From: FEN-1219 sp964503125
GTDB taxonomy: Bacteria > Pseudomonadota > Gammaproteobacteria > Steroidobacterales > Rariloculaceae
Reading direction: 5' to 3'
Assembly: GCA_964503125.1 (NCBI GenBank)
Contig: CAZCZE010000036.1
Coordinates: 1 to 64,000, forward strand
DNA length: 64,000 nucleotides
Under the pieces are notes generated by a model. It did not search any database and was not told where the DNA came from. It saw nothing but the letters and a program-made list of their open reading frames with translations. The position numbers and the translations under genes are program-made. Shown here piece by piece: positions 40,437 to 49,881 of this stretch; the first letter of the stretch is position 1, and the number at the start of each line of letters is the position of its first letter.

Positions 40437-41309
40437 CTAGAGCGAGTGGCCCCTGAAGAACTCCCACATCGCCGCCGTCGCATCGACTTCGTCGCGCGCC
40501 CAGCGATGCACGAGCCTATCGACGCGCACGAGCCGCACCTCGGCGCGGCAACCAGCGTAGCGGAGTGTCGACAACGGCCCCGGCGGATCGTCGAGCACGG
40601 CCTCCGCCGCGCAGCGGTTGTGGCGCGCCCACCCCGCGAGCGCTTCCGGCACGCTCTCGAGCCACTCGGTCCCGCGGCTGTCGACGTGGCCGTCGTAGGT
40701 GTTCTGCGGATCGGCGAGACCGTGGAACGTGAGCACGGGTATCGGCCGGCCCCGGCAAGGACCCGGCCACCGCAGGCCCGCCATCGGCGCGATGGCCGCG
40801 ATGCGATCGTTCAAGCGGCACGCGAGCAGCGACGACATGCGCGCACCGCCCGAGAAGCCCGTCGCGTACACGCGCGTGAGATCCGTGCACACGCGCGCCG
40901 CGACGTGATCGATGACGTCCGACACGTACTGCACGTCGTCGGGACGGTCGCCGGTCACGGGCACGTTCCAGCGGTTGCCTTCGGCCCCGGCTTGTAGCGT
41001 CGCGACCGCGAAGCCTTCGGCCGCGGCCAGCGCCTCGAAGCGGCTGGTCGCCGCTTGGCGCTCCGCGGTACCGCCGCTGCCGTGCATGTCGAGCACGAGC
41101 GGCAGCGGCGTGCGGCCGTCGTAGCTCGCCGGCACGAATAGCCGATAGGTTCGTTCGCGCGCGCGCGACGGAAGCTTGTGCACGGCGATGCCCGACGCGG
41201 CGCTCAAAGCACACGAGCTCGACGAAGCCAGAGCGCTGCTCTGCGCGAGCGCGCCCACCGACAGTGAAGCGGCCGTCACGGCCGCGGCAATAGCACCGGC
41301 AAGACGCAT
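40437..41309 (-). CDS. Secreted polyhydroxybutyrate-depolymerase-like esterase
   Basis: This 290-residue protein has a Sec signal peptide (MRLAGAIAAAVTAASLSVGA, cleavage after LAQ). An LpqC/PHB-depolymerase alpha/beta-hydrolase fold follows: oxyanion HGSGG at 76-80, nucleophile GFSGG with Ser153, LTFHGLADPQNTYDG carrying the Asp, and a late His. It may cleave short polyester or feruloyl esters. A run of G bases gives the ribosome site before ATG 41309. Confidence 0.82.
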   Translation of the reverse strand: MRLAGAIAAAVTAASLSVGALAQSSALASSSSCALSAASGIAVHKLPSRARERTYRLFVPASYDGRTPLPLVLDMHGSGGTAERQAATSRFEALAAAEGFAVATLQAGAEGNRWNVPVTGDRPDDVQYVSDVIDHVAARVCTDLTRVYATGFSGGARMSSLLACRLNDRIAAIAPMAGLRWPGPCRGRPIPVLTFHGLADPQNTYDGHVDSRGTEWLESVPEALAGWARHNRCAAEAVLDDPPGPLSTLRYAGCRAEVRLVRVDRLVHRWARDEVDATAAMWEFFRGHSL

Positions 41310-41421
41310 GCGTTTTCCCCCCGTGTAAGCGCGACCGCCCCGGCGATGTTAGTTTCAAACGGCGTGGCGCGCCAGGAAGCCCCGGGCGCGCCGCGCTCCC
41401 GGCAGGGCGGGATCACGTTCC

Positions 41422-41994
41422 TTAAGGTGTGAAGAGCTCGGCGACGGCGATCTCGCCGAAGCCGCGCGGGAGCTCGAGCGTGCCCTCTTGGATCTCGTCG
41501 CGCTGCGCGAACTGTTGGCCGCTCGGGCGACGATGGCGCCAGACGCAATCGTTGACGAGGTCGACGACCCAGTACTCGGCGACCTTGTGTTTGGCGTAGA
41601 GGCGAGCCTTGACCTCGAGGTCGTAGCGCAAAGTCGAGTCGCTGACCTCGATGAGCAGCAGGACGTCGTCGGCCGACGGATGCGCCTCCCGGTAACCCGT
41701 GGGCCTGCGGCTCAGCAACGCGACGTCGGGCTGCGGCTCAGAGCGCAGCGACAACCTCACCGGCAGTTGCACGCTGACCACCGCCGAGTCGCCGGCCGCA
41801 AGCACGAGGCGTTTGTTGAGTCGCCTCACGACTTCCGCGTGGTCGGGGCCGATCGGCGCCATGTCGATGATCTCTCCGTCGATCAACTCGGTGCGATCGT
41901 CGGGCGAGAGCACGCCGGCCTCGGCCATGCGGTAATACTCATCGACCGTGAGTCGATGCGGCCTCGGCCAGGTTTTCGTTTGGGCGCTCATCAT
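41422..41994 (-). CDS. Uma2-family (DUF820) putative restriction endonuclease-like protein
   Basis: This 190-residue protein starts at one of two adjacent ATGs (41994/41991). It contains HRLTVDEYYRMAEAGVLSPD, TELIDGEIIDMAPIG, PQPDVALLSRR and LLIEVSDSTLRYDLEVKARL. These give the D/E/K positions of the Uma2 PD-(D/E)XK fold. The family is widespread and of unknown biological role. Confidence 0.85.
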   Translation of the reverse strand: MMSAQTKTWPRPHRLTVDEYYRMAEAGVLSPDDRTELIDGEIIDMAPIGPDHAEVVRRLNKRLVLAAGDSAVVSVQLPVRLSLRSEPQPDVALLSRRPTGYREAHPSADDVLLLIEVSDSTLRYDLEVKARLYAKHKVAEYWVVDLVNDCVWRHRRPSGQQFAQRDEIQEGTLELPRGFGEIAVAELFTP

Positions 41995-42184
41995 GGGTGG
42001 TTGCGGCGTCACTCCAACGATACGCGCGCCCCGGCGAAAAACGAAGATGTCAGCCCGGCGATCGGCTGACATAACAGCATCCGGGCCTGGTGCTCGCGAG
42101 CAGTGAATCTGGCGTCTTCGCGCAGAAACGCGTCGAGCACACGTGCGGTGGTGCCCCGCCGGAGATTGACGAGGTGCCGGTCAA

Positions 42185-42580
42185 TCACGGTCGCTTTGAC
42201 AACCACCTTGTCAAACCGCCGCGAGCAGCATACGCACGCACCCAGGGGGCACGCAGCGCCACGAACGCTGTCAGCGCAACAAGGCCAGCAACCGCCACGC
42301 CGTACGGCGACGCGAGCCACGACGACACCCACGCGAACAGCTCGTCGAGCCGCGACGACACCCACACCGAGCCCGCAATGAGCTGCGGCGAGAGCAGCAC
42401 CACGCCGACGAAGGCCGCAATCACGACGAGCCGCGTCTTCCACGCCGCACGCCGGCGCTCCGCTGCAACCGCGAGCAGCGTCGCCGCCAAGAACGGCTCG
42501 GCGGGCACGTGCGTGTGCTCGCGCTCGAACAGCGCCTCGAGCTTGGGATCGAATTCGTCGGAATCGGGTGGGCCGTTCAT
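42185..42580 (-). CDS. Membrane protein, putative anti-sigma factor
   Basis: This 131-residue protein has an N-terminal acidic cytoplasmic segment (DEFDPKLEALFEREHTHVPA) and two membrane helices (LVVIAAFVGVVLLSPQLIAG; YGVAVAGLVALTAFVAL). It follows the ECF sigma gene by three bases. That position, and the soluble N-terminus before the membrane helix, suggest it restrains the sigma factor. No zinc-binding anti-sigma motif is present. Confidence 0.6.
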   Translation of the reverse strand: MNGPPDSDEFDPKLEALFEREHTHVPAEPFLAATLLAVAAERRRAAWKTRLVVIAAFVGVVLLSPQLIAGSVWVSSRLDELFAWVSSWLASPYGVAVAGLVALTAFVALRAPWVRAYAARGGLTRWLSKRP

Positions 42581-42583
42581 GGT

Positions 42584-43138
42584 TCAACCTCCAGCATACG
42601 CCGCGAGCGTCTCGCGGAGCCGCGCGGCGCCGCGCGCGATGTGCGTCTTGACCGTCCCGAGCGGGAAGCCCGTGGCCGCCGCGATCTCGGGATGCGACAT
42701 TCCTTCGTTATATGCGAGCACGACGCAGAGCCGCGCGTCGGGCGGCAGCAGCGCGAGCGCTGCGTCGAGATCGAGACCCTCGGCCGTCGTCTCGCGGTAC
42801 GAGCCCATCTGGTCCGCTTCGAGCTCGGCGGCGTAGGTGATCTTCTGCCGGCGCAGCTCCTCGAGCCACGTCGTCACCATGATGCGCTTGAGCCAGCCGT
42901 CGAAGGCAGCCGCCGACCGCAGTTGCGACAGCGAGCGCCACGCCGTGAGGAACACCTGCTGTGCCAAGTCGTCGCCCTGCGCCGGCCGGCGACACAAGTG
43001 GTACATGAACTTGCGCACGCGGCCCTGCCGGCGCTTGACGATCTCGCCGAAGGCTCGCGAGTCGCCCGTGCACGCGAGCGCTATCACGAGTGGGTCGGCC
43101 GCCGCGGCGAGATCGGCGGCCGAGAGCCGGCTTTCCAC
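42584..43138 (-). CDS. ECF-type RNA polymerase sigma factor
   Basis: This 184-residue protein starts at GTG 43138, immediately after the TGA of the upstream membrane protein. Region 2 is FGEIVKRRQGRVRKFMYHLC and DDLAQQVFLTAWRSL. Region 4 is LPPDARLCVVLAYNEGMSHP, IAAATGFPLGTVKTHIARG. It probably directs its own operon together with the flanking membrane proteins. Confidence 0.88.
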   Translation of the reverse strand: MESRLSAADLAAAADPLVIALACTGDSRAFGEIVKRRQGRVRKFMYHLCRRPAQGDDLAQQVFLTAWRSLSQLRSAAAFDGWLKRIMVTTWLEELRRQKITYAAELEADQMGSYRETTAEGLDLDAALALLPPDARLCVVLAYNEGMSHPEIAAATGFPLGTVKTHIARGAARLRETLAAYAGG

Positions 43139-43648
43139 TCAGCGGCCTTGTCGATCCCGATCCCGATCGCCGCGCGCCTTCCCCGTGTAGCGCGAGGCGA
43201 CGAAAAATCCCAGGCCGACGCACGTGACGATGCTCGCCGCGCCGTAACCGACGATCGCGTTCTCCTGCTGCAGCGCCGTGCCGAACTCAAGCAGAATCGT
43301 GAACAAGATCCAGAGCCCCGCCGCGACCGATAGGATGACCGTGCCGAAGCCGCGCACGAGCTTCCAGCCTGCTTCGGGGTCCGCGGGTTGGGACAAATGA
43401 GCCGGCCACTGCGGAGGGGGCGGCAGGGGAAACAGTAGCTTGACCTGTTCCGCGTCGAGCTGCCCGGTCTTTTCGATGAGCCGCAGCAGCGTTTCGTGCT
43501 TCAACTGGTCGCGGCGGATCTTGAACCAACCGCTCGCAATCATCACCGCGGCCAGCGAAATCCAGAACGCGGCCGCACCCAAGCTGATTTCCACCGTCGG
43601 AACCTCCGTAGTCGGAGCCGCGCGCCCATCGCGCGGCTCCATGACCAC
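43139..43648 (-). CDS. DUF6249-like membrane protein
   Basis: This 169-residue protein has a first helix near 24-41 (AAAFWISLAAVMIASGWF), a charged loop RRDQLKHETLLRLIEKTGQL, and two C-terminal helices (FGTVILSVAAGLWILFTILL; IVGYGAASIVTCVGLGFFV). The loop with HETLLRLIEKG resembles proteins found beside ECF sigma genes. It is the first gene of the three-gene sigma operon. Confidence 0.7.
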   Translation of the reverse strand: MVMEPRDGRAAPTTEVPTVEISLGAAAFWISLAAVMIASGWFKIRRDQLKHETLLRLIEKTGQLDAEQVKLLFPLPPPPQWPAHLSQPADPEAGWKLVRGFGTVILSVAAGLWILFTILLEFGTALQQENAIVGYGAASIVTCVGLGFFVASRYTGKARGDRDRDRQGR

Positions 43649-43720
43649 CTAGGATGCCGGTTGCGCGGAAACAGATTCAGCCCGCGGGGCACGCGGGTCA
43701 AGACAAGCGGGCTCGCTATT

Positions 43721-45688
43721 TCAGGTGCCGATCACCCCGCCGTCGTTCTTGGTGATGACGATCGTCGAGGAGCGCGGACGTCCGCCCTTGCCGTGGTCCG
43801 GCCAGCTGCTCCAGCGCTTCGGGTTGGCCGGGTCGTTGCTGCCCGTGGGCGCCTCGCCCGGGTGCTGGATGCCGACGAACATCGTGCGGCGATCGGGCGT
43901 CATGAACACGCCCGTGACCTCGCAGACGTACGGCCCCGTGAGGAACCGGCGCGTCTCGCGCGTCACCGGGTCGGCGGCGAGCATCTGGTTGTTGCCGAAG
44001 CCGAGATACGAGCCCGTGTTGATCGTGTTGCCCGAGACGTCGGTCTGGATCCAGAGCAAGCCCGCGGGGTCGACGTAGAGGCCGTCGGGCGAGCCGTACT
44101 TGTCGCCGACGATCGTCGCCGGCGGGTTCGTCTGCGCGGGCGTGCTCGCCGAGGTTGCGGCCGGATCGCCGGCGAGCGCGAACATCTCCCAACGGAACGT
44201 GTTCTCCCACCAATCGTTCTTGTACGACCACTGGATGATCTGGCCGTAGCGGTTGCCCGCACGCGGATTCGCGGCATCGACCTGCGCGGCCGTGCGCGCG
44301 CTGTTGTTGGTGAGTGTCGCGATGGCCGTGAGCTGGTCGGGGAACGTGTCGATCCACTCGGGGCGGTCCATCTTGGTCGCGCCGACGGCATCGGCGGCGC
44401 CGCGCGTGTTGATGAGGATGTCGGCGAGCGACCAACCGGAGAGCGCCGGGTTCGTGGGCGTCAGCGGTAGCCACTCGCCCGTGCCGTCGGCGTTGAAGCG
44501 CGCCACGTACAGCGTGCCGTCGTCGAGCGGATGGATGCCGCGCAGGAACGACTTCTTCCACGGCAGCCGCGACACGTAGCGATAGATGTACTCGAAGATC
44601 TCGTCGTCGCCGGAGTAGACGACGACGCGGCCGTCGCGGGCTTCTTGCACCCACGCACCTTCGTGCTTGAAGCGGCCGAGCGCCGTGCGCTTCACGGGCA
44701 TCGACTTCGGCAAGTACGGGTAGATCTCCGTGACCCAGCCGAAGCGGTTCGGCTCGTTGGGCTCCTGGTTCGCATCGAACCGCAGGTCGGTCGTGTGCCA
44801 GAGATAGCCGAAGCCGCCGGCCGTGATGCCGTAGCGCGCTTCGAGCGGCGTCTGCGCCCCGACTTTGCGGAAGTAACCGTTGAAGTTCTCCTCGCAGGCG
44901 AGATAGCTGCCCCACGGCGTGTAGCCCATGGCGCAGTTGTTGAGCGTGCCGAGCACGCGCTCGCCCGTCTTGTCGGTGCTCGTCATGAGGCGTGGGTCGC
45001 CGGCCGCGGGGCCGCCGATGCGGATCGGCGTGTAGCCCGTGATGCGGCGCGCGAAGAACGACGGCCGCACGACCTCCCACTTGCCGTGCCGCTTGCGCAC
45101 CTCGATGATGCCGACGCCGTGCGCGGCCAGCGACTTCTTGGTCTTGTCGGTCGTCCAGTTCGCCGTGCCGTCGGGGAACAACAGCACGTCGTCGGTGTAT
45201 TCGTGGTTCTGCACGATCAAGCCGTGCGAGCTGCCGAACAACGGGAAGTAGACCATGCCGTCGTTGTGCATGCCCCACTGTTGCTCCTGGTCCTGCCAGG
45301 TGTTGCTCGCGTCGTGCTTGAACGCGGGACCCTTCGAGATGGGGTCGCCCCAACCGATGAGCACCTTGGCCGTGTAGCCGTCGGGCACGCGCACGCTGTC
45401 GAAGACGTCCCCCGACACGCTCGGCACACCGGGTGGATGCGCCGCCGGCGAGATGGACTCGAAACCGAGCGCAGGACGGTGGCCGCGCCCGCGGCCGTAG
45501 CCCGTCGCCTCCGCCGGCACGGCGCTGAGCAGCGCGCCGACACCGGTCAAGGACGCCGTCACGGCCGCCGCTGTCGCCGTCGCGCCGCCCGCGAGCACGC
45601 TGCGGCGGGACAACCGCGCTTCGAGCACCTGGTCGAAGGTGGGGTTGTTCGAGAAGTTGCTGACGATGTCGTCGTCGACGTTGGACAT
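43721..45688 (-). CDS. phoX: PhoX-family alkaline phosphatase, Tat-exported
   Basis: This 655-residue protein starts at ATG 45688 behind GGAGACC. The N-terminus has the PhoX lead DDDIVSNFSNNPTFDQVLEA and a twin-arginine signal LSRRSVLAGGATATAAAV. The body carries PhoX landmarks: QQWGMHNDGMVYFPL, VQNHEYTDD, LNNCAMGYTPWGSYLACEEN and PDGLYVDPAGLLWIQTD. PhoX enzymes are calcium- and iron-dependent periplasmic phosphatases that release phosphate from organic esters. Long plus-strand open frames across it are antisense shadows. Confidence 0.92.
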   Translation of the reverse strand: MSNVDDDIVSNFSNNPTFDQVLEARLSRRSVLAGGATATAAAVTASLTGVGALLSAVPAEATGYGRGRGHRPALGFESISPAAHPPGVPSVSGDVFDSVRVPDGYTAKVLIGWGDPISKGPAFKHDASNTWQDQEQQWGMHNDGMVYFPLFGSSHGLIVQNHEYTDDVLLFPDGTANWTTDKTKKSLAAHGVGIIEVRKRHGKWEVVRPSFFARRITGYTPIRIGGPAAGDPRLMTSTDKTGERVLGTLNNCAMGYTPWGSYLACEENFNGYFRKVGAQTPLEARYGITAGGFGYLWHTTDLRFDANQEPNEPNRFGWVTEIYPYLPKSMPVKRTALGRFKHEGAWVQEARDGRVVVYSGDDEIFEYIYRYVSRLPWKKSFLRGIHPLDDGTLYVARFNADGTGEWLPLTPTNPALSGWSLADILINTRGAADAVGATKMDRPEWIDTFPDQLTAIATLTNNSARTAAQVDAANPRAGNRYGQIIQWSYKNDWWENTFRWEMFALAGDPAATSASTPAQTNPPATIVGDKYGSPDGLYVDPAGLLWIQTDVSGNTINTGSYLGFGNNQMLAADPVTRETRRFLTGPYVCEVTGVFMTPDRRTMFVGIQHPGEAPTGSNDPANPKRWSSWPDHGKGGRPRSSTIVITKNDGGVIGT

Positions 45689-45755
45689 GCGCGGTCTCCT
45701 ATCTTCGTGTTGTAACAATGCAAGGCGACACTCGTGCAAAGAGTGCGGGTGTTCC

Positions 45756-46244
45756 ATGACGAAATCGCGGCGTCGCGATTACAGAAATGTTGAAGCACCG
45801 CCGCGGCCGCGCATGACGGCGCGACGCGCAGCGGCATGGCTCGCGCTCGCGACGACGATCGTCGCGGGGACGCTCGTGCTGCGCTCGCTCGGCGAATCGG
45901 CCGCGCAACTGCGATCGACCTTGGAAGCGGTGGCCGCGATCGCGAACGAGAGCTCGCGCGCCGAGCCGCGGCGCGTCGATGCCGTGCAGCGACCCGTCGC
46001 ACGCGCGCCGGCGCCGAGCGCGACCGCGCCGAGCGCGGCCGCGCCGAGCGCCACCGCACCGGTCGGCGAATCGCTGCTCGAGCCGACGACTCTTCTAGGT
46101 ACGCGCGCGTCCGAGCCGGTAGCGGCCGCCGGCCCGCCGAGCGGCGCGGAGTTCGCGGAGCTGCTCGAGAGCGGGCTGCTCGGCGAAGACGATCCCGAAG
46201 CCGCAGCCGAGCTGCGTCGCACGCTCGAAGACGAGGCTCCCTAA
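45756..46244 (+). CDS. Ala-rich single-pass membrane protein, hypothetical
   Basis: This 162-residue protein has a basic start (MTKSRRRDYRNVEAPPRPRM), a membrane helix (AAAWLALATTIVAGTLVL), and an extracytoplasmic part with Ala-Pro-Ser-Ala-Thr repeats. It ends in an acidic FAELLESGLLGEDDPEAAAE segment. It is transcribed divergently from phoX with 67 bases between starts. The family is unknown. Coding status is supported by the clear membrane topology but not by recognised homology. Confidence 0.5.
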   Translation: MTKSRRRDYRNVEAPPRPRMTARRAAAWLALATTIVAGTLVLRSLGESAAQLRSTLEAVAAIANESSRAEPRRVDAVQRPVARAPAPSATAPSAAAPSATAPVGESLLEPTTLLGTRASEPVAAAGPPSGAEFAELLESGLLGEDDPEAAAELRRTLEDEAP

Positions 46245-46356
46245 GCCACGACGCCGGCAGCGGGCTGCCGGCCGGCCGTGCGGCGTTGCGGCCGGCGGCG
46301 GCCGCGCGTAGGCTCCCTTCGACGGGCAAGACCGGCCGCTGCGGCAGGGGTTCACC

Positions 46357-47058
46357 ATGATCGCTACGCGTCGAAGATTTCTCGCAGGCCTTTCAATCGG
46401 CGCCGCCGCCACGCTCGGCGCGCGCGGCGCGTTCGCCCAGGCGCTGGCGACGGCCGTCACGGGCGACGGCCCCTACTACCCCGACCGCCTGCCGCTCGAT
46501 ACCGACAACGACTTGCTCATCGTCAACGATGGCATCACGCCGGCGGTCGGCGAGATCGCGCACTTCGGCGGCCGGCTGCTCGCGGAGAGCGGCGCGCCCG
46601 TGCGCGGCGCCGTCATCGAGATTTGGCAGTCGGACGTCAACGGCTCGTACATCCACACGGAAGGGCGCAACGACGGCAAGATCGACGGGAACTTCCAGGG
46701 CTACGGCCGGTTCCTCACGGACGCCGAAGGGCGCTACTACTTCCGCACCATCAAGCCCGTGCCGTACACGCTGCAAGGCCAGTTCCGCGCGCCGCACATC
46801 CACGTGGCCGTGAGCAAGGCGGGTAAGCGCATCATGGCGACGCAAGCACTCGTGAAGGGCCACAGCGCCAACGAGGGCGATCTCATCACGCGCCGCATCA
46901 GCGATCCGGCCGTGCTCGAGACGCTCATGGTCGAGTACCGGCCGCTGCCGGGCTCGAGGCTCGGCGAGCTCACGGGCAACTTCGACATTCGGCTCGGCGT
47001 GACCGCGGCCGAGCTCGAGGACGGGCGTATCGGCGGCATCGGCCGGGCGCGCGGTTGA
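46357..47058 (+). CDS. Intradiol ring-cleavage dioxygenase-like protein, exported
   Basis: This 233-residue protein has a twin-arginine-like signal (MIATRRRFLAGLSIGAAATL). It has the intradiol fold: GAVIEIWQSDVNGSYIHTEG, GYGRFLTDAEGRYYFRTIKP, VPYTLQGQFRAPHIHVAV. The expected iron(III) ligands are Tyr98, Tyr137, His147 and His149. Exported members of the protocatechuate-dioxygenase superfamily are known but poorly characterised. The substrate is unknown. Confidence 0.87.
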   Translation: MIATRRRFLAGLSIGAAATLGARGAFAQALATAVTGDGPYYPDRLPLDTDNDLLIVNDGITPAVGEIAHFGGRLLAESGAPVRGAVIEIWQSDVNGSYIHTEGRNDGKIDGNFQGYGRFLTDAEGRYYFRTIKPVPYTLQGQFRAPHIHVAVSKAGKRIMATQALVKGHSANEGDLITRRISDPAVLETLMVEYRPLPGSRLGELTGNFDIRLGVTAAELEDGRIGGIGRARG

Positions 47059-47068
47059 GCGGCGCGCG

Positions 47069-48319
<1,251 letters not shown>

Positions 48320-48354
48320 CGAGCGATCCCCACGGAGTAGCCCCGCCTCGCACG

Positions 48355-49716
48355 CTAGTCGTGCGTGCGGGCGATCGTCAATGCTGGCTGCTCCGCGCTC
48401 GGCAGCTCGACGCCGAGGATCGCGGCGAACGTGGGCGCGAGCGAGCGCATGTCGACGACGCCGAGCGCCTGCGGCGCGATGCCGCGGCCCTTCAGGAAGA
48501 ACGCGGCGTGCATCTCGGGATGGTCGGGCCTGTAGCCGTGCGTGCCTCTGGACGTCGCGGGCGTCAGGAGCTCGCCGTGCAACGCCGCGCCGGAGTAGAA
48601 GCCGGGCGCGAAGTCGACGAGGAAGTCGGCGTCGGGGAAGCCGCCCGCACGCTCGATCGCGCCGCGCTCGAGCACACGTTCGATGCCGTTCGCGTGCTCT
48701 GCCGCGAGCTTGGCGAGCAGCGCGCGCACCGTCGAGCGCAACGAGTCGTCGCCGCGGTCGTGGAGCACGACGGCCGCGCTGCCGCCGCTCGGCGCGAGCT
48801 GCGCCCGCCAGCTCTTGATCGTCGGTGCGACACCCGCCTTCGGCGGACCGTCGAGCTCGATGAGCCCCGCGGCCACGAACGGCACGCGCAGGTTGACGCT
48901 CGTGTGGGTCGCGAAGAACCCGTGGTCGGAGACGATGGCGACGGCCATCGCGGGATCGTTCGCGAGCGCGGCCGTTGCGAGGTCGCGGATCATCGCATCG
49001 AGCTCCTCGAGCGTCGCATACGCCGGCGGCGTCCACGGCCCCTCGCGATGCGCCGTGCCGTCGAGCGCGATCAAGTGCACGGCCATGAAGGCCGGGCGCC
49101 GCTCGCGCAGCAGCGCGACCGCGAATTTCGTCCGCTTAAGATCCGCTTCGACGGTGTCCTCGTAGCCGTTGACGAACGGCCCGAGGTTCTCCTCGAGGCG
49201 TTCGAGCAAGCCCTCGGGCCGGCTCACGGCCCGGATGAGCTTGACGTCCTCGTCGTTGACGGCGCGCCAGAGCTCGGGAATCAGGTAGTCGATTGCGGTA
49301 TCGCCGACGGTCACCGACCAGTTGACGCTTGCCGTCGTCAAGCCGCGCGCGGCCGCGGCTCCCCAGAGCGTCGGCACGCGGATGTCCTCGGCGTACCAGT
49401 ACCAGCCGTCGCGGTTCGTGTGCTGCGGATCGAACGGCGTGTTCGCGACGATGCCGTGCGTCGCGGGCGCGACACCGGTGACGAGCGTGGTGTGGCTTGG
49501 AAACGTCACCGTGGGCACGACACCGACGACGCCGCGCGCATACGCACCCTCGCGCACGAAGCTCCGCAGCGTCGGGACCTCAAGGCCGTGGCGCTCGGCT
49601 GCGATGACGTAGTCGGGATGCAGCCCATCGATCGAGATCACGAGCAGCGGCGCAGCCGCGAGCGGTCCCGCGGCCCACGACAGACAGAACGCAACGGCGA
49701 CGATTCTCTGGATCAC
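48355..49716 (-). CDS. Nucleotide pyrophosphatase/phosphodiesterase (NPP) family protein
   Basis: This 453-residue protein starts at GTG 49716 with a signal peptide (MIQRIVAVAFCLSWAAGPLA). The alkaline-phosphatase-superfamily metal site is visible: D30 in VISIDGLHPDY, the Thr71 nucleophile in VPTVTFPSHTTL, HLIALDGTAHREG, IVSDHGFF and a late HGYRPDHPEM. It acts on phosphodiesters or nucleotides in the periplasm. It lies 35 bases upstream of the GDPD gene on the same strand. Confidence 0.87.
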   Translation of the reverse strand: MIQRIVAVAFCLSWAAGPLAAAPLLVISIDGLHPDYVIAAERHGLEVPTLRSFVREGAYARGVVGVVPTVTFPSHTTLVTGVAPATHGIVANTPFDPQHTNRDGWYWYAEDIRVPTLWGAAAARGLTTASVNWSVTVGDTAIDYLIPELWRAVNDEDVKLIRAVSRPEGLLERLEENLGPFVNGYEDTVEADLKRTKFAVALLRERRPAFMAVHLIALDGTAHREGPWTPPAYATLEELDAMIRDLATAALANDPAMAVAIVSDHGFFATHTSVNLRVPFVAAGLIELDGPPKAGVAPTIKSWRAQLAPSGGSAAVVLHDRGDDSLRSTVRALLAKLAAEHANGIERVLERGAIERAGGFPDADFLVDFAPGFYSGAALHGELLTPATSRGTHGYRPDHPEMHAAFFLKGRGIAPQALGVVDMRSLAPTFAAILGVELPSAEQPALTIARTHD

Positions 49717-49881
49717 GACGGCTCCACGGGTTCGACGAGTGGAGCTCGACGCTACGAGTTTCTCATTACTGCGCGATGACGATTTCGTTTCGACGTGCCG
49801 TGATGAATCTGTCACATCGGCGCAACCGGACGCCCTTAGCGTAGCGCACCACGTCGATTTCCGACGCACAAGGAGAATCCG

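Noticed and set aside
43716..45715. Long open frames in other frames and on the opposite strand across phoX
   Set aside because: They are Arg/Val-rich shadows of high-GC codon usage; PhoX motifs and the Tat signal define the real frame.
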